Shown here piece after piece: positions 17,722 through 26,340 of a DNA stretch of 64,000 nt. Made by a program: the position numbers and the translations under genes. A model generated the notes under the pieces. It ran no database searches, was not told where the DNA came from, and saw only the letters and a list, made by a program, of their open reading frames with translations. Source of the stretch: an uncultured Clostridia bacterium (GTDB lineage Bacteria; Bacillota; Clostridia; Christensenellales; UBA1242); contig CAKVHQ010000002.1 of assembly GCA_934749845.1 (NCBI GenBank), positions 1-64,000 on the forward strand. Direction: 5' to 3'. Each line of letters starts with the position of its first letter. Position 1 is the first letter of the stretch.

Positions 17722-18978
17722 ATGGAAAAGTTTTTTATTGTTGGTGGCAAAAAGTTAAATGGCAAGTTAAAAATTAAAGGTGCAAAAAATGCTATTTTGC
17801 CTATCATGGCTGGAAGTATTTTGTGCCTTGACAAAGTGGTTTTGGAAAATATCCCTTCGCTTAGTGATATTGACAATATGTGCGAGATTTTAATTTCTTT
17901 GGGTTGCACAGTGGAAAGGCTTGGCGACAAGCTTATAATCGACTCTAGCACACTGTCTAAATTCGCATTAGTTGGCGAACTAACAAACAAATTAAGAGCA
18001 AGCATTTTTATGCTTGGACCTTTAATTTCGCTAGGAAAAAGGGTCGCAATGAGTTATCCCGGGGGATGTAACATAGGCAACCGACCTATCGACATTCATC
18101 TTGCTGGTTTAAGGCAGTTTGGAATTAAAATAGAAGAAAAACATGGCTACATATACTGCGACACAAAAAACAAGCACTGTGATGAATTTACTTTGCGTTT
18201 TGCAAGTGTTGGCGCAACCGAAAATTTGATGATGAGTGCTGTTTTAACCAAGGGAAGAACAGTTATCAATAACTGTGCAAAAGAGCCTGAAATTGTTGAT
18301 TTACAAAACTTTTTAAATCAAATGGGTGCAAAAATTTCTGGTGCTGGCACATATCAAATTGTTGTTGAAGGAGTTGAAAAACTTCATGGCACAACATATT
18401 CCCCAATAGGCGACAGAATTGTTGCTGGAACATACATATTGTCTACAATTATAACTGGGGGAGATGTCGAATTAAGTAATATAGAGCCAAAGCACCTTGA
18501 TAGTTTACTTAACAACTTAAAGTCAATCGGTTGCAAAATTGAAACCAAAAGTGATAGAATAAGGGTGAAGTCTAAAGGGAGACCAAAATCTATTCCTTAT
18601 ATCGAAACAAACCCTTATCCAGAATTTCCAACCGATTTGCAGGCACAGATGATGACGCTTCAATGCATAAGTGACGGTGCAAGTGTTATGGTTGAAAACA
18701 TGTTTGAAACACGCTTTAAGCATGTTCCCGAATTAGTTAAAATGGGCGCAAATATTGTTGTTAAAAACAATATAGCGATAATTAGAGGTGTGGAAAAACT
18801 TTTTGGAGCAGAGGTTTATGCAACTGATTTAAGAGCAGGTGCAAGTTTGGTTATGGCAGGGCTTTGTGCTAGTGGCTACACGCAAGTTGGAAACATTCAT
18901 CACATAGACCGTGGCTATGACCATATTGAAAAAGATTTGCAGAAATTGGGTGCTGATATAAAAAGAATAGACGAATGA
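17722..18978 (+). CDS. murA: UDP-N-acetylglucosamine 1-carboxyvinyltransferase
   Basis: First committed step of peptidoglycan precursor synthesis, transferring enolpyruvate from PEP to UDP-GlcNAc. The 418-residue protein has the conserved KGAKNA (K22, N23) and the active-site cysteine C116 in the GGCNIGNRP loop, so it should bind fosfomycin-like inhibitors. The loop reads YPGGC where many homologues have RPGGC. The ATG has no Shine-Dalgarno sequence. A TATTAA (17711-17716) ends 5 nt upstream, so it may be translated from a leaderless mRNA. ftsQ follows with almost no gap. Confidence 0.96.
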   Translation: MEKFFIVGGKKLNGKLKIKGAKNAILPIMAGSILCLDKVVLENIPSLSDIDNMCEILISLGCTVERLGDKLIIDSSTLSKFALVGELTNKLRASIFMLGPLISLGKRVAMSYPGGCNIGNRPIDIHLAGLRQFGIKIEEKHGYIYCDTKNKHCDEFTLRFASVGATENLMMSAVLTKGRTVINNCAKEPEIVDLQNFLNQMGAKISGAGTYQIVVEGVEKLHGTTYSPIGDRIVAGTYILSTIITGGDVELSNIEPKHLDSLLNNLKSIGCKIETKSDRIRVKSKGRPKSIPYIETNPYPEFPTDLQAQMMTLQCISDGASVMVENMFETRFKHVPELVKMGANIVVKNNIAIIRGVEKLFGAEVYATDLRAGASLVMAGLCASGYTQVGNIHHIDRGYDHIEKDLQKLGADIKRIDE

Positions 18979-18982
18979 AAAA

Positions 18983-19759
18983 GTGAAAAATAAAAAACTT
19001 GTTGTGTGCTTAATTATTTTCGCTTGTTTGGTGGTGCTAGTAGTTCTTTCTAGTGCCATTTTTGCTTTGTCTAATGTAAGCGTAAATTTCGTATATGACT
19101 CTCCTTCGTTTGAAGACAAACAGCAAGAAATTATAGATAGTGCAGATTTTGCCTACGGAACAAATGTATTATTCTTAAAAAAACAGCCTTATATCTCACG
19201 ACTAGAAAAAAATTTCCCTTATTTAAAAGTGCTTAACATCGAAACAAAATTTCCAAACAAACTGGTTATAAACTGCGAAGAACGACAAGAATTTTTTGCA
19301 GTAAAACTTATTGATAATACATACGCGATAATAGATGAAGATTATAAAATTTTGAAAAAAACAAGCAGTTTTGTTAACACTCAAAACAATGCAATTTTGT
19401 TAGACGGCACGGCTTTTTCTGGTGCTAACCAAGAGGGAGAATTTTTGTCTATAGATAGTAGCCAAGAAAATCTAATGCTTAATGTTATGCTTTCGTTAAG
19501 AGAATGGGACTTAAGTTATACAAATTTAAAACAAAAAATAAAAAAAATAACTGTAAATTATGAAGAGGAAAATAATGTTTTAGTTGAAATGCATTCTGGC
19601 GTTCAAATTAAACTAATAAATGCAAAAGATAGGTGCAGTGACATGCTTAATTTGGCTTTTTCTATGTACGACTACACCCAAAAAGACTACAAGTCGCAAG
19701 GCATTATTGAAGTTAGAATTGTAAATGGCTCGCCTAAAGCATTCTACAGAGCATCATAA
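18983..19759 (+). CDS. ftsQ: FtsQ/DivIB-type division protein
   Basis: Bitopic divisome protein. The 258-residue product has one N-terminal membrane helix (about 5-29), a POTRA-like domain beginning NVSVNFVYDSPSF, then a beta-rich FtsQ region (RQEFFAVKLIDNTYAIIDED). The start is unclear. GTG 18983 opens the frame, but an ATG at 18975 overlapping the murA stop (ATGA) is out of frame by one base after an A5 run; one extra A would join them. Translation is likely coupled to murA. ftsA follows behind its own promoter. Confidence 0.85.
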   Translation: MKNKKLVVCLIIFACLVVLVVLSSAIFALSNVSVNFVYDSPSFEDKQQEIIDSADFAYGTNVLFLKKQPYISRLEKNFPYLKVLNIETKFPNKLVINCEERQEFFAVKLIDNTYAIIDEDYKILKKTSSFVNTQNNAILLDGTAFSGANQEGEFLSIDSSQENLMLNVMLSLREWDLSYTNLKQKIKKITVNYEEENNVLVEMHSGVQIKLINAKDRCSDMLNLAFSMYDYTQKDYKSQGIIEVRIVNGSPKAFYRAS

Positions 19760-19802
19760 AAGCATATTTATGCAAAGTGATGTATATTTTTGCGATTTTC
19801 GA

Positions 19803-19831
19803 TTGACAAGTATACTTTAAAATATTATAAT
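19803..19831 (+). promoter_or_regulatory. Consensus promoter of ftsA
   Basis: TTGACA (19803-19808), 17 bp, TATAAT (19826-19831): a perfect consensus for the housekeeping sigma factor. Its position rules out an ftsA start upstream of about 19838. Confidence 0.9.
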
Positions 19832-19867
19832 TATTTCACGATTAAAGAACCACAAAGGAGAAAAATT

Positions 19868-21040
19868 TTGGCAAAGAATTATGCATGTGTTTTAGATTTT
19901 GGTTCAAGTAAGTTAACAGCCATAATTGCAGAGAGAGGTGTGAACAACACTTTTAATATTCACGGAACAGGCGAAGTTGAGTATGCAGGGTTTTATCAAG
20001 ACGAATTTGTTGAACCTGAAAAACTAGCATCGGCAATAGAAGAAGTTTTAACAAAAGTTCAAACAAACAGTGGGAAGCACATAGATAGGCTTTTTGTTGG
20101 TGTTCCAGCAGAATTTTCTTTTTGTAAAACAAAATCTGGTGGCGTTGCATTTAAAAAACGCACAAGAATAGGTCAAAATGAAATTTTTGCCTTTTTCAAT
20201 GTGGTTAGCGAAGGAATGAAAGAAGCAAACAGCGTTGTTATTAACCGTTCGCCAATATATTTCACTTTAGACGATAACAAAAAATGCATGAACCCTAAAG
20301 GACAAGTTTCAACAAAACTTGCTGGCGAAATTAGTTTTATATTTGCTGAAAACTATTTTATTGACAACATTAGCCGAATTTTAAGCAATCTTGGAATTGA
20401 CAATGTTGAGTATGTAAGCAGTCCACTTGCCGAGTCCATTTATTTAATCGACCCTGAAATTAGGGATACAGGTGCAATTTTAATTGATTGCGGATACATA
20501 ACAACCCACGTGGCACTTGTTAAAGGCGATGGCTTGGTTGGGCTTAACACATTTTCTGTTGGTGGCGGACATATCACCACAGATTTGTGTCAAATTTTGG
20601 AATTAGGCTTTAAGGATGCCGAAAGTTTAAAAAGAAAAATTGTTTTAAGTTTAGATGCAACGGATGACGACTTTTACGAAATTGTTTCGCCAAACGGAAC
20701 AACCACTCCTGTTTCTGCTAAACTCACAAACGAAATAACTCTTGCTAGACTTGACATGATTGCAGGTTTAATAAGCCGTTCGTTAACAATATTAAAAAAT
20801 AACAATAACGGATTTTTACCTGTTTATTTAACAGGTGGTGGAATATGTTACTTGAAGGGTGGACGAGATTATTTGTCTAAATCAATAGGCACTAATGTTG
20901 AGATTCTATCTCCACAAGTTCCACAACTAAACAGACCTCATTTTTCAAGTGTGCTAGGCATATTAGATTTGGTGCTTTCACAACTAGAAAGTCAAAAAAT
21001 ATCGTTTAAGGAAAAATTAAAAAGATTTTTCAAAAAATAA
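19868..21040 (+). CDS. ftsA: Cell division protein FtsA
   Basis: Actin-like ATPase that anchors FtsZ to the membrane. The 390-residue protein begins with the phosphate-1 motif (LDFGSSKLTAII) and has the SHS2/1C domain, the phosphate-2 motif (ILIDCGYITTHVALV), the adenosine motif (VYLTGGGICYLKG) and a C-terminal amphipathic basic tail (SFKEKLKRFFKK) for membrane binding. I place the start at TTG 19868, 7 nt after AAGGAG. A longer open frame from 19790 overlaps the consensus promoter and cannot be fully transcribed. Confidence 0.94.
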   Translation: MAKNYACVLDFGSSKLTAIIAERGVNNTFNIHGTGEVEYAGFYQDEFVEPEKLASAIEEVLTKVQTNSGKHIDRLFVGVPAEFSFCKTKSGGVAFKKRTRIGQNEIFAFFNVVSEGMKEANSVVINRSPIYFTLDDNKKCMNPKGQVSTKLAGEISFIFAENYFIDNISRILSNLGIDNVEYVSSPLAESIYLIDPEIRDTGAILIDCGYITTHVALVKGDGLVGLNTFSVGGGHITTDLCQILELGFKDAESLKRKIVLSLDATDDDFYEIVSPNGTTTPVSAKLTNEITLARLDMIAGLISRSLTILKNNNNGFLPVYLTGGGICYLKGGRDYLSKSIGTNVEILSPQVPQLNRPHFSSVLGILDLVLSQLESQKISFKEKLKRFFKK

Positions 21041-21063
21041 CAATATTTAACTTTTAACTATGC

Positions 21064-21092
21064 TTGACAAATTTTTATATTGAATATAGAAT
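21064..21092 (+). promoter_or_regulatory. Promoter of ftsZ
   Basis: TTGACA (21064-21069), 17 bp, TAGAAT (21087-21092), followed by a ~90 nt leader with AAGGAG before the ATG. Confidence 0.85.
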
Positions 21093-21183
21093 AAAGTTAG
21101 GATAGTGAATACAAATTTTAGTTTAACTAAACTAACCATTAACATTTGACTAAAACGAACCACATTTTAAGGAGAACAAATTT

Positions 21184-22422
21184 ATGTTTAATGAAGAAGT
21201 AACAAGTGTTGCAAAAATCAAAGTTATTGGCGTTGGTGGCGGTGGCTCTAATGCTGTAACAAGAATGATTAAATTCGATTTTAAAGGTCCTGAATTTATT
21301 GCTGTTAACACCGATAAACAAGCCCTTTTAACCAATCCTGCAAACACAACGATCCAAATTGGAGCAAAACTCACAAAAGGTCTTGGTGCAGGAGCAGACC
21401 CAGATGTTGGTATGAAGGCAGCCGAAGAAAATAAGGCAGAACTTTCACAAGCATTACAAGGTGCAGACCTTGTGTTTATCACAGCAGGTATGGGCGGTGG
21501 AACAGGCACTGGTGCAGCCCCAGTTATTGCTCAAATGGCAAAAGATATGGGAATATTGACAGTTGCTGTTGTAACAAAACCATTTGGCTTTGAAGGACAT
21601 GCAAGACTTGCTAACGCCGAAAGAGGTATCGAAAATCTTAAAAAATATGTTGATACTTTGGTTATTATTCCAAACGACAAACTTTTAAAAGTTATGCCAA
21701 AGGGAACACCAATGCTAGACTGTTTTAGATATGCAGATGATGTTTTAAGACAAGGTATTCAAGGCATTAGTGATGTTATTATCAACCCAAGTTTAATTAA
21801 CCTTGACTTTGCTGATGTAAGAACCATCATGAAAAATCGTGGATATGCCCACATGGGTATTGGTAGAGCAAAAGGCGAAAACAAAATGCAAGAAGCAGTT
21901 AGAAACGCAGTGTTTAGCCCACTTCTTGAAACACAAATTGAAGGAGCAAAAGGCGTTCTTCTTAATATTAAAGGTGGTATTGACCTTGCCCTTGACGAAG
22001 TTAACGAAGCAGCAGCACTTGTTCATGAAGTTGTTGACCCAGAATGTAACTTTATTTTTGGAACAAGTATTGACCCAAATCTTGATGACGAAGTTGAAAT
22101 CACAATTATTGCAACTGGCTTTGATGGTGCAAATTTTGATAATAAAGAAAATGTTCAAAAACAACCACAACAAAACGGTGCAAATGGCTACAGAGATTTT
22201 ATAAACCAAGGCAAACAAGCCGATGAAAGACAAAAAATGTTCACAGATATGGTTAACATAAACACAGGTTTGTTCGACCCAAGAGCCAACGAAAGACAAC
22301 AACAAAGACAACAAGAAATGTCTCAACAAACTTTTAAGAGAGATAATGCACCTTCATCAAGAATTTCTTTTGATGATGACGACATTCCTCCATTCTTAAA
22401 AAAGATTAGAAATAAAGGTTAA
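21184..22422 (+). CDS. ftsZ: Cell division GTPase FtsZ
   Basis: Tubulin homologue that forms the Z ring. The 412-residue protein has the GTP-binding glycine loop GGGTGTG (104-110), the N-terminal VGGGGSNAV motif, and the T7 synergy-loop region (SLINLDFADV). After a Gln-rich variable linker (about 325-395) it ends in the conserved C-terminal peptide DDDDIPPFLKKIRNKG that binds FtsA. A strong promoter and dedicated terminator make it a separately expressed last gene of the dcw cluster. Confidence 0.98.
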   Translation: MFNEEVTSVAKIKVIGVGGGGSNAVTRMIKFDFKGPEFIAVNTDKQALLTNPANTTIQIGAKLTKGLGAGADPDVGMKAAEENKAELSQALQGADLVFITAGMGGGTGTGAAPVIAQMAKDMGILTVAVVTKPFGFEGHARLANAERGIENLKKYVDTLVIIPNDKLLKVMPKGTPMLDCFRYADDVLRQGIQGISDVIINPSLINLDFADVRTIMKNRGYAHMGIGRAKGENKMQEAVRNAVFSPLLETQIEGAKGVLLNIKGGIDLALDEVNEAAALVHEVVDPECNFIFGTSIDPNLDDEVEITIIATGFDGANFDNKENVQKQPQQNGANGYRDFINQGKQADERQKMFTDMVNINTGLFDPRANERQQQRQQEMSQQTFKRDNAPSSRISFDDDDIPPFLKKIRNKG

Positions 22423-22446
22423 AAAAAGCACACATGTGCTTTTTTG
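22421..22446 (+). terminator. Terminator of ftsZ
   Basis: AAAAAGCACA...TGTGCTTTTT hairpin directly after the stop codon. Confidence 0.85.
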
Positions 22447-22512
22447 TTTGATTTTAAATGTAATTTTATTAAATTTCCGCTTATTTCAATAGTCTTATTA
22501 TTAAAAAATATA

Positions 22513-22540
22513 AAAAAAAGAGTGGGTGACACTCTTTTTT
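22513..22540 (-). terminator. Terminator of the degV gene
   Basis: AAAAAAGAGTG...CACTCTTTTTT hairpin, symmetric in A/T flanks. It terminates the minus-strand gene and could act on read-through from ftsZ. Confidence 0.8.
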
Positions 22541-22552
22541 GTTTATTTGTTG

Positions 22553-23443
22553 CTAAAATGGTCTTTCTTCGTTGCTAATAAATGCATAGGCAACAGCGTT
22601 AGGACCAACATGAGCACCAATAATTGGGCCCATAATTCTAATTTCTGGTTCATAACCAAATGCTTCCTTAACTTGTGCTTGAACTTCTTTAGCAAGTGGG
22701 AGATTGTCGCAATGCACAACAACACCTTGAAAATCTATTGTATTTTTTGTGTAGTGCTTTGCTTCTTCAATAATGCTTTTAACAGCCTTTTTCATTCCCA
22801 TTTCTTTTCTTGCAACTTCAAGTTTGCCTTCTTTTGTAAATTCAATAACAGGCTTAAGGTTTAACAAAGTTCCCATAACGGCTTTTGGTCCACTAATTCT
22901 TCCGCCACGCTTTAAAAACATCAAACTATCAACAATAACCAAGTGTTGAATTTGCATTTTCATTTTGTTTAAAATGTCAATAACTTCATTCATTTCTTTG
23001 CCTTGGTCTCTTAATTTGCAAGCGGTTCTAACAAGCATACCTTCGCCAACTGTTGTGGTGCTAGATTCAATGGCAACATAGTTAATGTCAGGAAATTCTT
23101 CCTTAACAATTTCTATTGCCTTGTTTGCGTTGTCTAGTGTTGGGCTTAATCCATACGATTGGGTGATATGTAGAGCGTTTTTAATGCCTTTTTGTGCCAT
23201 TTCTCTAAACATTTCAACATGTGTGTCAACGTTTAAAATGGAAGTTTTTGCAATTCCGCCTTGTCTTAATTGATTATAAAAGTCAACATACTCTTCGTAT
23301 GTTTTAAAGTTATCTAAATGTTCAGTGATTTCTCCGTTTTTATCTATAATATAGCTTAAATGACCAACATGTAAATCAAGTTGTTCAATTTCGCTTGCGT
23401 ATAAGTCGCAATTACTATCTGTTGATATATCAAATTTTTTCAT
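22553..23443 (-). CDS. DegV family fatty-acid-binding protein
   Basis: Soluble DegV/FakB-type protein that binds a fatty acid for phosphorylation by a FakA kinase in characterised systems. The 296-residue protein has the N-terminal ISTDSNCDL strand, a KTSILNVDTHVEMF loop with the conserved threonine-serine, and the C-terminal domain (MFLKRGGRISGPKAVMGTLLNLKPVIEF; only its core is diagnostic). It is preceded by GAGGT and a TAAAAT -10. It is monocistronic and convergent with ftsZ. No fakA is in the window. Confidence 0.92.
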   Translation of the reverse strand: MKKFDISTDSNCDLYASEIEQLDLHVGHLSYIIDKNGEITEHLDNFKTYEEYVDFYNQLRQGGIAKTSILNVDTHVEMFREMAQKGIKNALHITQSYGLSPTLDNANKAIEIVKEEFPDINYVAIESSTTTVGEGMLVRTACKLRDQGKEMNEVIDILNKMKMQIQHLVIVDSLMFLKRGGRISGPKAVMGTLLNLKPVIEFTKEGKLEVARKEMGMKKAVKSIIEEAKHYTKNTIDFQGVVVHCDNLPLAKEVQAQVKEAFGYEPEIRIMGPIIGAHVGPNAVAYAFISNEERPF

Positions 23444-23581
23444 TAGTATTTACCTCAAAATAATTTTAGCATACTTGAAAATATATTCAAAACATATGAA
23501 ACAAAATATTTTACCATTTTTTGAATGATAACTAGTGGTTTAAAAAAATGTTTATTGTAAATAATCTTGTAGAGGTTTTAT

Positions 23582-24085
23582 ATGTTAGGAACGTGTTTGG
23601 CGTTTGTTGGAATAACGCTTTTAGTTAATGGTATTGTTGGAATAAATGGTTGGCACAAAAAAAATTTGGTGCTTTTAAACTTGCTTACGGGTGGGTTAAT
23701 TGTTATTTTTAATGTTTATTTACTCATTACAAACACAATTCCGCAAGATAATATAAGATATTTTGGCGCGCTACTGTTTGGCTTTACGAATATTTTAATC
23801 GCAATAAATTGTGCTTATATTTTAAATGAAAAAGTTATGGGCTGGTTTTGCCTATTTTGCGCCATTTGTGCGGGCGTATTAGGCGTTTATTTCATAATTC
23901 AAGGTTTTGTTCTTGCGGGAATAATGTGGCTTGTTTGGCTTTTAATTTGGCTTTTTGCATTCATAGGCTTTGCCTTAAATGAAAAATTTTTGCCTGCCAC
24001 AAACATAATGTTTATTGTTCAAGGCGCAACTTCAACTTTGGGTCTTGGACTTTTAATACTACTTGATTTGGTTAAATTATACTAA
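23582..24085 (+). CDS. AmiS/UreI-family urea/amide channel
   Basis: A 167-residue polytopic protein with six predicted helices, close to the length and pattern of the AmiS/UreI family. The N-terminus (MLGTCLAFVGITLLVNGI) and the segments LLFGFTN...AIN and WLVWLLIWLFAFI align by eye with UreI, a channel for urea or short amides. No urease or amidase genes are present nearby. It has an agaggt ribosome site, and the ku gene starts 12 bp after its stop, so the two are probably co-transcribed. The periplasmic proton-gating histidines of UreI are not obvious, so an ungated channel is more likely. Confidence 0.8.
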   Translation: MLGTCLAFVGITLLVNGIVGINGWHKKNLVLLNLLTGGLIVIFNVYLLITNTIPQDNIRYFGALLFGFTNILIAINCAYILNEKVMGWFCLFCAICAGVLGVYFIIQGFVLAGIMWLVWLLIWLFAFIGFALNEKFLPATNIMFIVQGATSTLGLGLLILLDLVKLY

Positions 24086-24097
24086 TAAGGAGATTTC

Positions 24098-24904
24098 ATG
24101 GCATATTCGTATAAAGGTGCAATAACTTTTGGTCTAGTATACATTCCAATAACTTTAAGCGTTAGTGTTAAAGAAAACGATATAGGTTTTAATTTGATAG
24201 ATAAAAAAACGATGAGTAGAGTTAAATATAAAAAGACTTGTGTTGATTGCGAAAATAAAGAAGTTAAAAACGAAAATATTGTTAAGGGCTACCAATACGA
24301 AAAGGATAAATATGTAATTTTTACCGAAGAAGATTTTGAAAAATTAAAAACACCAAAAGACAAAAATATTACCATCGAACAGTTTGTTGACCTAGACGAA
24401 GTTGACCCAATTTACTACGATAAAGCCTATTATGTGTCGCCAGAAGGGAGCGACAGGGCTTTTTCGGTTTTATTGCAAGCAATGGAAAAAGAGAATAAGG
24501 CAGCCATCTCAAAAACGGTTTTAGGTTCAAAGGAAAATTTGCTTCTAATTAGGGCAAAAGACGGCAAAATGCTTGTTAACACCTTGTTTTTTGAAGAGGA
24601 AATTCAAGATTCGCCAAAAGTTAAAGACCAAAAAATAAAAAAAGAAGAGTTAAATTTGGCAAAAACGCTAATTAACCAAATGACAAAACCTTTTAAGCCC
24701 GAAAAATATAAAGATGAGTATAACAAAAAAGTTAAGGAAGCAATAAAAAAGAAAATTTCTGGCAAAAAAATAGTTACTGCAAGGGGTCAAAAAGTTCCTA
24801 ATAAATCAATAAATTTAATGGAAGCGTTGCAAAAAAGCGTTAAAGGAACAGCAAAAAAATCGTCAAAACAAAGTAAAGAAAAAGTTTCAAAACGGAGAAC
24901 TTAA
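24098..24904 (+). CDS. ku: DNA-end-binding protein Ku
   Basis: Homodimeric ring that threads onto DNA double-strand ends and recruits LigD in bacterial NHEJ. The 268-residue protein has the whole Ku core (AYSYKGAITFGLVYIPITLS, the CxxC-like CVDCENKE region, DEVDPIYYDKAYYVSPEG). A Lys-rich C-terminal tail (about 215-268) fits DNA binding and LigD stimulation. It starts at an ATG behind aaggag. Its stop overlaps the ATG of the ligase gene, forming a tight ku-ligD operon typical of spore formers, which use NHEJ during germination. Confidence 0.96.
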   Translation: MAYSYKGAITFGLVYIPITLSVSVKENDIGFNLIDKKTMSRVKYKKTCVDCENKEVKNENIVKGYQYEKDKYVIFTEEDFEKLKTPKDKNITIEQFVDLDEVDPIYYDKAYYVSPEGSDRAFSVLLQAMEKENKAAISKTVLGSKENLLLIRAKDGKMLVNTLFFEEEIQDSPKVKDQKIKKEELNLAKTLINQMTKPFKPEKYKDEYNKKVKEAIKKKISGKKIVTARGQKVPNKSINLMEALQKSVKGTAKKSSKQSKEKVSKRRT

Positions 24905-26340
24905 TGAGTTTAAAAAAGTATAGGCAAAAAAGGGATTTTTCTATCACAGCAGAGCCTAATTCTAGTAGCAAAAATAAAAAGAAAGAAAAAATTTTTGTTA
25001 TTCAATTTCATCAAGCGCGAAAAGACCACTATGATTTTAGGTTAGAGTTTAATGGGGTGTTAATTAGTTGGGCTGTTCCAAAGGGGCTTTCAACTAACAC
25101 AAAGGATAAAAGGCTTGCTGTTAAGGTTGAAGACCACCCTTTAAGTTATGCCAATTTTGAGGGCATAATCCCTCCAAAGCAATACGGTGCTGGCAAAGTT
25201 GAAATTTGGGACAAGGGGACTTATACGCCAAATACCAGCATAAGAAACGGGCTTAAAAATGGCAAGATAAGCGTAAATTTGTTTGGGGAGAAACTTCAAG
25301 GAAGTTGGGCACTTATTAAAATGGAAAAAGATAATTGGCTAGTTATTAAAGAAGAAGACAAAATAGATTTTACGCAAACCAAAAAACATGAAATTAAGAG
25401 TAATAAAACCAAAAAGTTGCCTTTTTCAAAGGTTGATGTTGAACTATGCACTTTGCAAGAGCAAATTCCAACCGGAAAAGATTGGCTTTTTGAAATTAAA
25501 TATGACGGATACAGAATAGTATCTTTTGTTAACAATCAAAAAGTTAAAATGCTCACTCGCTCGAACAAAGATTACACATCTAAATTTCCAACTCTTGCGG
25601 ACAGTTTAAAAGACTATTTTAAAAACACATCGGTTGTTTTAGATGGCGAGGTTGTGTGCTTTGATAAAAACGGGAAGAGCGACTTTGGCATGCTTCAACA
25701 AGCAATAAAAGAAGATGACTCAAAATTATCATATGTTGTTTTCGATATTCTTGCATATGACGGCAAAGATTTAAGGAATTTGGAACTTATAAAACGAAAA
25801 GAACTTTTAGAAAAATTATTTAGCAAAAATTCAAACAATTTAGTGTTTAGCCAGTATGTTATTAACAAAGGCAAAGAGTGTTTTAATTTTGCAAAAAAGA
25901 AAAGTTTAGAGGGTGTTGTTGCAAAAAAAGTTGATTCAAAATACATCGGCAAGAGAACTATGGATTGGCTTAAAATAAAGTGCTATTTTAGGCAAGAATT
26001 TGTTATTGTTGGCTACACAACAACTCAAAAAAACAAAAAATTAAGTGCAATTTTGGTTGGCTATTACAAACAAAAAGACCTTATTTTTATCGGCAAGGTT
26101 GGCACAGGTTTTACCGAAAAAACTAGAACCGACCTAAATAAATTATTTGAAAAAATTAGTTCAAAAAAAGCAACGGTAATTAACACCGAGCAAGTTGAAG
26201 ATGATGTGAATTGGCTTAAACCAAAACTTGTGGCAGAAATTCAGTTTGCGGAGATTACGAAGGATAATTTATTAAGACAAGCAAGTTTTGTTGGATTAAG
26301 AGAAGACAAAAAACCAAAGGAGGTTAAACTTGAATACTGA
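24904..26340 (+). CDS. ligD: LigD: 3'-phosphoesterase plus ATP-dependent DNA ligase
   Basis: A 478-residue NHEJ enzyme with two of the three LigD domains. Residues about 1-150 are the phosphoesterase domain with the catalytic H36-x5-H42-x-D44-x-R46 pattern. From about 165 to the end lies the ATP-dependent ligase with the adenylated lysine in EIK199YDGYR and a C-terminal OB domain. The polymerase domain is encoded by the next gene. The start overlaps the ku stop (TTAATG) and the end overlaps the polymerase gene by 11 bp. Confidence 0.95.
   Translation: MSLKKYRQKRDFSITAEPNSSSKNKKKEKIFVIQFHQARKDHYDFRLEFNGVLISWAVPKGLSTNTKDKRLAVKVEDHPLSYANFEGIIPPKQYGAGKVEIWDKGTYTPNTSIRNGLKNGKISVNLFGEKLQGSWALIKMEKDNWLVIKEEDKIDFTQTKKHEIKSNKTKKLPFSKVDVELCTLQEQIPTGKDWLFEIKYDGYRIVSFVNNQKVKMLTRSNKDYTSKFPTLADSLKDYFKNTSVVLDGEVVCFDKNGKSDFGMLQQAIKEDDSKLSYVVFDILAYDGKDLRNLELIKRKELLEKLFSKNSNNLVFSQYVINKGKECFNFAKKKSLEGVVAKKVDSKYIGKRTMDWLKIKCYFRQEFVIVGYTTTQKNKKLSAILVGYYKQKDLIFIGKVGTGFTEKTRTDLNKLFEKISSKKATVINTEQVEDDVNWLKPKLVAEIQFAEITKDNLLRQASFVGLREDKKPKEVKLEY

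Noticed and set aside
19790..19867. Longer FtsA start giving 26 extra residues
   Set aside because: A perfect consensus promoter (19803-19831) lies inside this segment, and a strong ribosome site serves TTG 19868.
21793..22329. 178-codon open frame on the minus strand inside ftsZ
   Set aside because: A shadow of a highly conserved gene; Phe/Cys-rich composition reflects antisense reading.
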